A stretch of 64,000 nucleotides of DNA from CAZJRQ01 sp964548535 (GTDB taxonomy: Bacteria > Bacillota > Clostridia > Oscillospirales > Ruminococcaceae). Location: assembly GCA_964548535.1 (NCBI GenBank), contig CAZJRQ010000007.1, positions 22,286-86,285 of the forward strand, given 5' to 3'. Numbering within the stretch: the stretch's first letter is position 1; each line of letters starts with the position of its first letter. Positions 18,099 through 24,791 of this stretch are shown here, one piece after another. Below the pieces are notes generated by a model. It was not told the origin of the DNA. It saw only the letters and a program-made list of their open reading frames with translations, and searched no databases. A program made the translations under genes and the position numbers.

Positions 18099-19145
18099 TT
18101 ATTTAAGTGCGTCACCGCGTGATACAACTGTGTGATAACCAATTGATTCCATACGTTTCTCTAAACAAACTCGGCACTGCGCCGACTCATCACCAGTACA
18201 AATTTTGTTGTCATAAAGCATATATTTTGCCCTTACAGATACTGGCGATAAATTCGGCATAACAACATTTGCACCAGCCAGAATTCCCTTTTCTCGGCCC
18301 TGCGGATTTATCGTTCCAAGTGCAGTAGTTGACGGCAAAAGCACAGTCGGCAGCATTAACCGAATAAGTCCCAACATGAACAAAGTAAGCTCCAAACTAC
18401 CCGCCTGCTCATCTTTAAACTGCGTATCCTTGTGCGGAATAAACGGACCAATTCCTACCATATCCGGTTGTAACTCTTTTATAAAAACCAAATCTTCCGC
18501 TAAATTCTCAGCAGTCTGATAAGGCGAACCTACCATAAAACCTGTTCCAACTTGATAGCCAATTTCTTTCAAATCATTAAGGCATCTCTTACGATTTTCT
18601 GCCGATAAATTCTCAGGATGAAGTCTGCTGTAATGCTCATCATTTGCAGTTTCATGGCGAAGAAGAAATCTATCAGCACCGGCGTCAAAGTATTGCTGAT
18701 AACTCTCACGGCTTTTCTCACCAATCGAAAGCGTAATCGCGCAATCAGAAAAATCCTCCTTAATCTTAGAAATTATATCACAAAGCATTTCATCAGAATA
18801 GTAACCATCCTCGCCACCCTGCAAGACAAAAGTGCGAAAACCTAACTCATAGCCCTCTTTACAGCATTCCAAAATATCCTTGACTGTCAAACGATATCTC
18901 TGTGCGTTCAAATTGCTCTTTCGAATACCGCAGTAATAGCAATCATTCTTGCAGTAGTTTGAAAATTCAATCAGCCCACGAATAAAAACTTCCTTGCCAT
19001 AATGTTCCTCACGAACCTTCCTAGCAAGCGAAAATAAATATTCAGCCGACTTTTCATCTCGATTTTCTATCAGATAAACAAACTCGTCCTTTGACAAATT
19101 TGTCGTATCATAAAGCTTGTCAATTAGATTTTTTAAAGTATCGAT
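18099..19145 (-). CDS. hydE: [FeFe]-hydrogenase maturase HydE, apparently with a non-canonical start
   Basis: A radical SAM enzyme acting in H-cluster dithiolate assembly. From the start given here it is 348 residues with C-x3-C-x2-C at C65, C69 and C72 (NYCKNDCYYCG), LQGGEDGYY, LRHETAN and a Cys-rich end (KICTGDESAQCRVC). The frame is open upstream of the first ordinary start codon (TTG 19097, which has no RBS), and the extra residues, ending in LIDKLYDTTNLSKDEF, read like the usual HydE N-terminal helix. A strong AAAGGAGGGG is 7 nt before an ATC codon at 19145-19143, so I take that as the likely start. Start assignment uncertain; function certain. Confidence 0.9.
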   Translation of the reverse strand: MDTLKNLIDKLYDTTNLSKDEFVYLIENRDEKSAEYLFSLARKVREEHYGKEVFIRGLIEFSNYCKNDCYYCGIRKSNLNAQRYRLTVKDILECCKEGYELGFRTFVLQGGEDGYYSDEMLCDIISKIKEDFSDCAITLSIGEKSRESYQQYFDAGADRFLLRHETANDEHYSRLHPENLSAENRKRCLNDLKEIGYQVGTGFMVGSPYQTAENLAEDLVFIKELQPDMVGIGPFIPHKDTQFKDEQAGSLELTLFMLGLIRLMLPTVLLPSTTALGTINPQGREKGILAGANVVMPNLSPVSVRAKYMLYDNKICTGDESAQCRVCLEKRMESIGYHTVVSRGDALK

Positions 19146-19147
19146 TT

Positions 19148-19402
19148 CTACCCCTCCTTTTCAAGCTTTGAGTAAATTGTTTTAGACGTAACACCTCTAA
19201 GCTGTCCTAACTTGCCTGAAACGGTACTAATTATATCAGCTGGCGCATCCAAAACAACACTTATCACATTCAAATTCTCCTTAGCGTGAGGAAGTCCCAT
19301 TCTGCCTACAATATACTCGCCGTACTCATGCAGAATTTCGTTAATTCTCACACCACTTGCCGTATCTTCAACCATAATTCCGATTAAAGCTATCCTGTTC
19401 AT
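19148..19402 (-). CDS. TM1266-family iron-only hydrogenase system regulator
   Basis: An 84-residue ferredoxin-like (ACT/NikR C-terminal-like) protein: MNRIALIGIMVED, then a GEYIVGRMGLPHA stretch and a VISVVLDAPADIISTVSGKLGQLRGVTSK core. This matches the TM1266 family found with hydE, hydF and hydG. It has no DNA-binding domain of its own, so ligand sensing or protein interaction is more likely. I chose ATG 19402 (AAGG upstream); earlier in-frame codons run into the leader. Its last codons and TAG contain or abut the strong RBS of hydE, so the two are coupled. First gene of the operon, behind a structured leader. Confidence 0.85.
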   Translation of the reverse strand: MNRIALIGIMVEDTASGVRINEILHEYGEYIVGRMGLPHAKENLNVISVVLDAPADIISTVSGKLGQLRGVTSKTIYSKLEKEG

Positions 19403-19497
19403 TATTATTACCTTGCCAGTACCAAATTTTCGGGAAAAACCGTCAAAATCAATACAGGCTCGCCCACCTTTCCACACTTTATGTTCTAAAACAAAAA

Positions 19498-19525
19498 AGT
19501 CCTTGCCCTATAAAAGGCAAGAACT
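19498..19525 (-). terminator. Leader terminator of the hydrogenase-maturation operon
   Basis: Minus strand: AGTTCTTGCC pairs with GGCAAGGACT (one G-U) and is followed by T6. It lies about 120 nt after the predicted start and 96 nt before the first gene, so it acts inside the leader. Its 5' arm TTGCCTTTT (complement of 19512-19520) is perfectly complementary to AAAAGGCAA upstream (complement of 19567-19575), giving a mutually exclusive antiterminator. Confidence 0.8.
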
Positions 19526-19571
19526 AAACAGACCACAGCAAAGCCACAGTCTAAAATTCATATTAGTTGCC

Positions 19572-19639
19572 TTTTCCGTCAGAACGTATCTTTCGGTCAG
19601 ATAAAATTTTACAATTTACCGTCAGAAAAAATCTTTCAG
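19572..19639 (-). ncRNA. Twin-hairpin element in the hydrogenase-maturation leader
   Basis: Two 25-nt direct copies on the minus strand (complement of 19615-19639 and of 19572-19596) share 20 of 25 positions at a 43-nt period. Each folds as CYGAAAGA, a five-base loop, then UCUGACGG: 3-bp stem, symmetric AA/GA internal loop, 3-bp stem. The second position is U-G in one copy and C-G in the other, so pairing is kept. The second copy abuts the antiterminator strand. I do not recognise a known riboswitch class. Structure by eye; function inferred. Confidence 0.6.
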
Positions 19640-19651
19640 CTCACTAATATT

Positions 19652-19680
19652 AGTATACTATATCAAAAACAGACTGTCAA
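19652..19680 (-). promoter_or_regulatory. Promoter of the TM1266-hydE-hydG-hydF operon
   Basis: Minus strand: TTGACA, 17-bp spacer, TATACT; start near 19645. The resulting leader of about 240 nt is long for this genome and contains the twin hairpins and a terminator. Confidence 0.85.
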
Positions 19681-19705
19681 TATATTTTCAGAAAAAATCA
19701 TAAAA

Positions 19706-20455
19706 TCATCTTTCACGAAGTCTGTCCTTTAACCCCTCCATGATGATATCCTTAGCCCAAAGTGCCGTCGCTTTTTCAGCAGGCGGAGTATCGCCCAAAG
19801 GATATTCAAGACCCATTTGCTCATATTTTGCCTTGCCCATTGTGTGATATGGCAGAACATCAAGAGCCTTGAGTGTTGTAATCTCACCAAGAAAATATCC
19901 TAAATCATGCAGATAGTTTTCCTTATCGGTTATCCCAGGAACAACAACATGACGCACCCAAACTTGAATACCCTCATCACGCAAAAATCTCGCAAACGCT
20001 AAAATATTCTTATTAGAATGCCCTGTTAGCTTTTTATGCTCCTCAGGGTCAATATGCTTGATGTCAAGCATAACTAGGTCGGTCGACTTCATGAGCCGTT
20101 TGAACTGCTCTAGAATTTGCGAATTATCAGCATCAAAAGTCACTCCAGACGTGTCAAGACAGGTGTGAATTCCACGCTGTTTCGCCTTTTCAAAAAGCTC
20201 GATAACAAAATCCATCTGCAAAAGCGGTTCTCCGCCAGTGCAGGTAATTCCGCCGTTTGTCATAAATTCTTTGTATGAATCATACTCGTCAAGCAGACTT
20301 TCCACACTGCGTTTTTGTCCTTGATTTACAGCCCAAGTATCAGGATTGTGGCAGTACTGACACCTCATCGGACAGCCTTGCAGAAAAATAACAAACCTAA
20401 TTCCTGGGCCGTCAACTGTACCAAAACTTTCAGTTGAATGTATATATCCCTCCAT
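19706..20455 (-). CDS. pflA: Pyruvate formate-lyase activating enzyme
   Basis: A 249-residue radical SAM enzyme that generates the glycyl radical in pyruvate formate-lyase. The cluster motif C-x3-C-x2-C is C28, C32 and C35 (GCPMRCQYCHNPDTW), preceded by HSTESFGTVDGPGIR and followed by GGITCTGGEPLLQ and YHTMGKAKYE, all typical of PflA. I chose ATG 20455 with AAAGGGG upstream; a GTG at 20473 overlaps that RBS. It lies downstream of the three pfl cistrons, with a hairpin between, so its expression may be partly uncoupled. Its substrate here is probably the stand-alone glycyl radical protein. Confidence 0.95.
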   Translation of the reverse strand: MEGYIHSTESFGTVDGPGIRFVIFLQGCPMRCQYCHNPDTWAVNQGQKRSVESLLDEYDSYKEFMTNGGITCTGGEPLLQMDFVIELFEKAKQRGIHTCLDTSGVTFDADNSQILEQFKRLMKSTDLVMLDIKHIDPEEHKKLTGHSNKNILAFARFLRDEGIQVWVRHVVVPGITDKENYLHDLGYFLGEITTLKALDVLPYHTMGKAKYEQMGLEYPLGDTPPAEKATALWAKDIIMEGLKDRLRER

Positions 20456-20520
20456 TAAAATTCCCCTTTGCACTTAAAATAACAATTTATATCAGTCCAA
20501 AAAAACACCCACATACAACA

Positions 20521-20542
20521 AAAGGCGGAATCAACCGCCTTT
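20521..20542 (-). terminator. Terminator between the glycyl radical gene and pflA
   Basis: Minus strand: AAAGGCGG pairs with CCGCCTTT around a 6-nt loop, followed by TGTTG. The T-run is short, so partial read-through into pflA is plausible; I see no separate strong pflA promoter. Confidence 0.65.
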
Positions 20543-20547
20543 CACAT

Positions 20548-20799
20548 CTATACGTTTTCGTGGAATGTTCTTGAAATTACATCATCCTGCTGTTCTTTCG
20601 TAAGCTTTACAAAGTTTACAGCATATCCTGATACTCTAACAGTAAGCTGAGGATACTTTTCAGGGTGCTGTTGTGCATCAATCAAAGTTTCTCTTGTAAA
20701 TACATTTACATTAAGATGATGTCCGCCTTTTTCTACATATCCGTCAAGCAATTCAACCAGATTGTCAATTTGCTTATCATTAGCATGATTCTCTGCCAT
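20548..20799 (-). CDS. Stand-alone glycyl radical domain of pyruvate formate-lyase (GrcA-like)
   Basis: An 83-residue protein equal to the C-terminal domain of pyruvate formate-lyase. It carries the radical loop RVSGYAVNF with Gly58 as the radical site, preceded by GGHHLNVNVF and followed by LTKEQQDDVISRTFHENV, the usual end of PflB. In E. coli the similar GrcA (YfiD) repairs oxygen-damaged PflB, but here the main subunit lacks this domain, so this protein is presumably required for activity rather than a spare part. It has its own ATG and AAAGGA RBS and lies 44 nt after the middle cistron. Confidence 0.9.
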   Translation of the reverse strand: MAENHANDKQIDNLVELLDGYVEKGGHHLNVNVFTRETLIDAQQHPEKYPQLTVRVSGYAVNFVKLTKEQQDDVISRTFHENV

Positions 20800-20843
20800 T
20801 TTAACATCTTCCTTTCATAGCAAACCTTGCAGAGTTTGAAGAT

Positions 20844-21056
20844 TTAATCTTCGTCAATAGCCTTTTCGTTAGGCTGTGCACAAGCACCATTTACTCCGCA
20901 ATCGTTGGAGCGATAAGTCTTAACCTTAATTCCCTCCATCATTTCGTCAACGTCAATTGTCAAATGACCATCTCCGCCCTCAATCAAGCGGTCAATCATT
21001 TCAACTAGTCCGTCAACGTCATCGTCCATGTCTTCTTTAGATACATTAATCCCCAT
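20844..21056 (-). CDS. Middle cistron of the split pyruvate formate-lyase (unknown function)
   Basis: A 70-residue acidic protein beginning MGINVSKEDMDDD. Its centre, VDGLVEMIDRLIEGGDGHLTIDV, resembles the start of the glycyl radical domain encoded next (IDNLVELLDGYVEKGGHHLNVNV), but the radical loop is missing and replaced by a Cys-containing tail (SNDCGVNGACAQPNEK). The start overlaps the end of the main PFL gene by 11 nt and AAGGAG lies about 10 nt upstream inside that gene, so translation is coupled. It may be a degenerate copy of the radical domain that keeps a structural role. Function unknown. Confidence 0.7.
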   Translation of the reverse strand: MGINVSKEDMDDDVDGLVEMIDRLIEGGDGHLTIDVDEMMEGIKVKTYRSNDCGVNGACAQPNEKAIDED

Positions 21057-23124
21057 CGCCAGCCAACTCCTTCGCAATACTTTCAATGTCTAAATCGCCA
21101 ACAAACACCTGTGAATCCTTACCTAGCGCATCAGGGACAATTGAGAATGTGTTAGAAATTCCGTCCTGAGCATTTCTAAATGGCAGCTTAGAAACCGACG
21201 CTAGTGACGCAGTAGCTCCCTTAGTATCACGTCCGTGCATAGGATTTGCTCCTGGTGCAAGCGGAACGCCCATTTTTCTTCCGTCAGGAGTATTACCAGT
21301 CTTCTTTCCATAAACCACATTAGAAGTAATTGTAAGAATTGACATTGTTGGTACACCGTCACGATATGTGTGGTGCTTTCTAATCATATTCATAAATTTC
21401 GTAACTATGTCAACAGCAATTTCGTCAACACGGTCATCATTATTACCATACTTAGGGAAATCTCCCTCAATCTCATAATTCGTAACAATTCCGTCATCAT
21501 CACGAACGCACTTAACCTTTGCATATTTAATCGCTGAAAGTGAGTCAGCAACTACTGAAAGTCCTGCAATACCTGTAGCAAAATATCTCTTGACATCTCT
21601 GTCATGAAGAGCCATCTGAATCTTCTCGTAACAATATTTATCATGCATATAATGGATGACATTCAAAGTATTAACATAAAGGCAAGCAAGCCACTCCATC
21701 ATGTCCTCATACTTCTGCAAAACGTCGTCATAATCAAGATAATCACCCTCAACAGGACGATATCTAGGTCCAACCTGAACCTTCATAACCTCGTCAACAC
21801 CGCCGTTTATAGCATAAAGCAAACACTTAGCAAGATTTGCTCTAGCGCCGAAGAACTGCATTTCCTTACCAAGTCTCATTGATGAAACACAGCAAGCGAT
21901 TGCATAGTCATCACCATGAGTAACTCTCATCATATCATCATTTTCATATTGAATTGAAGATGACTTAATTGACATCGCAGCCGCATATCTCTTGAAATTC
22001 TGAGGTAATTTCTTAGACCAAAGCACAGTCAAATTAGGCTCTGGTGCAGGACCTAGATTATCAAGAGTATGAAGATATCTAAATGATGTCTTTGTAACCA
22101 TTGGGATACCGTCAACAGATACTCCGCCGATTGACTCAGTAACCCAAGTAGGGTCGCCCGAGAACAAAGCGTTATAGTCAGGAGTTCTAGCAAACTTAAC
22201 CAAACGAAGTTTCATAATAAAATGATCGATATATTCCTGTGCCTGCTCTTCAGTAATCAAGCCACGCTCGATGTCACGCTGAATATAAATATCGATAAAT
22301 GTTGAAGTTCTGCCAAGTGACATAGCCGCACCATTTTGCTCCTTAACAGCAGCAAGATATCCAAAATAAAGCCACTGAATAGCCTCTTTAGCATTCGCAG
22401 CAGGACGTGAAATATCATAACCATAAATCTCGCCCAATTTCTTCAAATCAGCCAAAGCTCTAAGCTGTTCTGCAAGCTCCTCACGCAAGCGAATATTCTT
22501 TGAAGTCATTCTAACTAGTGAAGTAGCAAGCTGATTTTTCTTGTCCTCAACCAGCAAATCAACACCGTAAAGTGCAACTCTACGGTAGTCACCGATAATT
22601 CTTCCTCTGCCATAAGCGTCAGGAAGTCCAGTGATAATTGCAGCATGTCTTGCAAGCTTCATCTCTGGTGTATAAGCGTCAAAAACGCCTTGATTATGAG
22701 TTTTTCTGTATTCAGTAAATACCTTTACAACCTCTTCATCAACCTCATATCCGTTCTCATGACAAGCATTTTGAGCCATACGAATTCCTCCGTAAGGCTG
22801 AAGTGATCTCTTAAAAGGCTTATCAGTTTGAAAACCAACAATAGTCTCTAAATCCTTATTAAGATAACCAGCGTCATGCGATACAATTGATGAAACAATC
22901 TTTGTATCCATATCCAAAACTCCGCCAGCCTCAGCCTCCTGAGCAGTTAAATCCATAACCTGGTCCCAAAGCTTAGTTGTTGCCTCAGTAGGTCCAGCCA
23001 AAAAGCTATGGTCACCGTCATACGGAGTAAAGTTTTTTTGTATAAAATCTCGAACATTTACAGAAGTATTGCTCCATCTTCCAGAATTAAAACCATCCCA
23101 CTCCTGCATAAATTCCTTTGCCAT
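21046..23124 (-). CDS. pflB: Pyruvate formate-lyase main subunit lacking the glycyl radical domain
   Basis: A 692-residue enzyme body that cleaves pyruvate with CoA to acetyl-CoA and formate. The catalytic cysteine pair is in DYAIACCVSSMRLG near residue 412, and MAKEFMQEWDGFNSGRW and YGRGRIIGDYRRVALYG match PflB. Typical PflB proteins have about 745-760 residues; this one stops after NTFSIVPDALGKDSQVFVGDLDIESIAKEL, just before the glycyl radical domain, which is supplied by a separate gene downstream. Start at ATG 23124 fits the conserved N-terminus. A promoter is at 23278-23306. Because each small downstream gene has its own RBS, I read this as a natural split and not a frameshift. Confidence 0.9.
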   Translation of the reverse strand: MAKEFMQEWDGFNSGRWSNTSVNVRDFIQKNFTPYDGDHSFLAGPTEATTKLWDQVMDLTAQEAEAGGVLDMDTKIVSSIVSHDAGYLNKDLETIVGFQTDKPFKRSLQPYGGIRMAQNACHENGYEVDEEVVKVFTEYRKTHNQGVFDAYTPEMKLARHAAIITGLPDAYGRGRIIGDYRRVALYGVDLLVEDKKNQLATSLVRMTSKNIRLREELAEQLRALADLKKLGEIYGYDISRPAANAKEAIQWLYFGYLAAVKEQNGAAMSLGRTSTFIDIYIQRDIERGLITEEQAQEYIDHFIMKLRLVKFARTPDYNALFSGDPTWVTESIGGVSVDGIPMVTKTSFRYLHTLDNLGPAPEPNLTVLWSKKLPQNFKRYAAAMSIKSSSIQYENDDMMRVTHGDDYAIACCVSSMRLGKEMQFFGARANLAKCLLYAINGGVDEVMKVQVGPRYRPVEGDYLDYDDVLQKYEDMMEWLACLYVNTLNVIHYMHDKYCYEKIQMALHDRDVKRYFATGIAGLSVVADSLSAIKYAKVKCVRDDDGIVTNYEIEGDFPKYGNNDDRVDEIAVDIVTKFMNMIRKHHTYRDGVPTMSILTITSNVVYGKKTGNTPDGRKMGVPLAPGANPMHGRDTKGATASLASVSKLPFRNAQDGISNTFSIVPDALGKDSQVFVGDLDIESIAKELAGDGD

Positions 23125-23277
23125 TAATAAAATCATTCCTTTCACGCCTGATACACAGCTCGACTTATATTTCACAAGTTTTGAATAAAATAAACAAATC
23201 AAGCCGTCTGAAATATACATATCAGCCATATGCATTGTTATATATCTAATACTGATTATGATATTATCTCTATGCTA

Positions 23278-23306
23278 ATAATAACATAATTTTGACATCA
23301 AGTCAA
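23278..23306 (-). promoter_or_regulatory. pfl operon promoter with overlapping palindrome
   Basis: Minus strand: TTGACT, 17-bp spacer, TATTAT. The -35 region is part of TTGAC-TTGAT-GTCAA (23292-23306), a perfect 5-bp inverted repeat with a 5-bp centre, which could bind a regulator. The spacing does not fit a standard FNR box and the halves do not fit Rex. Confidence 0.7.
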
Positions 23307-23351
23307 GAAATTTGTCTGAAAATTTACACAGAAAAATTATTAGTATACACT

Positions 23352-24635
23352 TTAGAAACATTTTCCATAACTCACATCAGAATTATAATTTATATTTTCT
23401 TCAATTCTCAACAATTGGTTGTATTTTGCAGTTCGTTCACTACGGCTAGGGGCACCAGTCTTAATTTGCCCTACATTTAGTGCTACAGCTAGGTCAGCAA
23501 TAGCAGTACCCTCAGTCTCGCCAGACCTGTGCGACATAACTGCTGTATAGCCATTTGACTGTGCCAACTTGACAGCATAAATAGTTTCAGACAGCGTTCC
23601 AATCTGATTTAACTTAATCAAAATAGAATTTCCCGCACCCTCTGAAATACCCTTTGAAAGACGTTTTGTATTAGTAACAAACAAATCATCACCAACCAAT
23701 TGAACTCTCTTGCCCAAACGAGAAGTCATTAGCTTCCAGCCGTGCCAATCCTCCTCGTCAAGAGCATCCTCAATTGAACGAATAGGATATTTCTCACAAA
23801 GAAGTTCCCAGTGGTCAATTAGCTGTTCAGCAGTAAACTGCTCTTTGCTTTTCGGCAACTTGTATTGTCCGCTCTCTTCAGTTTTCCACTCACTAGCCGC
23901 CGCGTCAATAGCAATAACAAAATCTTCAGCAGGAGTAAATCCAGCCGCCTTGATAGCATCAATAATCAAATCTAAAGCCTCATAATCGGCAGTAATTTCT
24001 GGAGCAAAACCTCCCTCATCACCCACAGCAGTAGAAAGTCCGCGATTTTTCAAAGCCTTGCCCAAAGTATGAAAAACCTCAACACACCACTGCAAGCCTT
24101 GTGAAAAAGTCTTTGCGCCAACTGGCATAATCATAAATTCCTGAACGTCAAGTCCGTTAGATGAATGTGCTCCGCCATTTAGAATATTCATCATCGGTAC
24201 AGGCATTCTTCCAGCCGCAACTCCGCCCAAAAATCTGTAAAGCGGTATTTTCAATGACTTAGCAGCAGCGTCAGCACAAGCTAAAGACACTGCTAAAATC
24301 GCATTCGCTCCAAGTACCGACTTATCTTTACTTCCGTCAAGAGCAATCATAGTTCTATCAATCAGATAAGTGTCTGAAGAATCAACGCCAATCAAAATCG
24401 GAGAAATTCTCTCATTTATATTGCTAACCGCAGTTTTAACACCCTTGCCCAAGTATCTCGATTTGTCATTATCTCTAAGCTCACAAGCCTCGAAAATTCC
24501 AGTAGACGCACCGCTAGGTGACTGCCCCCTGCCAACAGTTCCATCATATAAAGTTACCTCTGCCTCAACTGTTGGATTACCTCTTGAGTCTATAATTTCA
24601 CGACCGCGAACCTTTGAAATTTTTGTATTTTCCAT
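23352..24635 (-). CDS. eno: Enolase
   Basis: A 427-residue glycolytic enzyme converting 2-phosphoglycerate to phosphoenolpyruvate. Conserved elements are REIIDSRGNPTVEAEV near the start, GASTGIFEA, the acidic metal ligands in SIEDALDEEDW and LVGDDLFVTN, and SHRSGETEGTAIADLAV with GAPSRSERTAKYNQLLRIEE at the end. I chose ATG 24635 because GGAGG lies 8 nt upstream; ATG 24650 overlaps it. It lies between pyk and pfl on the same strand, so phosphoenolpyruvate, pyruvate and acetyl-CoA formation are encoded in a row. No strong promoter of its own was found. Confidence 0.97.
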   Translation of the reverse strand: MENTKISKVRGREIIDSRGNPTVEAEVTLYDGTVGRGQSPSGASTGIFEACELRDNDKSRYLGKGVKTAVSNINERISPILIGVDSSDTYLIDRTMIALDGSKDKSVLGANAILAVSLACADAAAKSLKIPLYRFLGGVAAGRMPVPMMNILNGGAHSSNGLDVQEFMIMPVGAKTFSQGLQWCVEVFHTLGKALKNRGLSTAVGDEGGFAPEITADYEALDLIIDAIKAAGFTPAEDFVIAIDAAASEWKTEESGQYKLPKSKEQFTAEQLIDHWELLCEKYPIRSIEDALDEEDWHGWKLMTSRLGKRVQLVGDDLFVTNTKRLSKGISEGAGNSILIKLNQIGTLSETIYAVKLAQSNGYTAVMSHRSGETEGTAIADLAVALNVGQIKTGAPSRSERTAKYNQLLRIEENINYNSDVSYGKCF

Positions 24636-24729
24636 AATAAAATCCTCCATAAATATATGTTTATCTATGGAAGTATTTTATCCGTTGAATCTAGCATTAT
24701 TCAGTTATAAAAAAGATTTTATAAATAAA

Positions 24730-24761
24730 AAATTGACACCACAAAATTGAGATGTCAATTT
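24730..24761 (-). terminator. pyk terminator
   Basis: Minus strand: AAATTGACA pairs with TGTCAATTT, followed by a T-run; lies between pyk and eno. Confidence 0.85.
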
Positions 24762-24791
24762 AAAATCAAAATTTATAAAAAATCAAAAGCA

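Noticed and set aside
19525..19620. Plus-strand GCAAAGCCACAG stretch resembling part of a c-di-GMP (GEMM-I) or cobalamin riboswitch
   Set aside because: Only a short similarity, on the strand opposite to the promoter, terminator and genes; the remaining conserved parts of those riboswitches are missing.
21040..21060. Programmed or accidental frameshift joining pflB to its small downstream genes
   Set aside because: No slippery heptamer is seen, each small gene has an RBS and start, and the middle gene is a partial repeat of the third, so a simple frameshift would not recreate a normal PFL.
23292..23306. FNR or Rex operator at the pfl promoter
   Set aside because: The centre spacing is one base too long for FNR (TTGAT-N4-ATCAA) and the halves lack the TTGTGAA of Rex, so I list it only as an unnamed palindrome.
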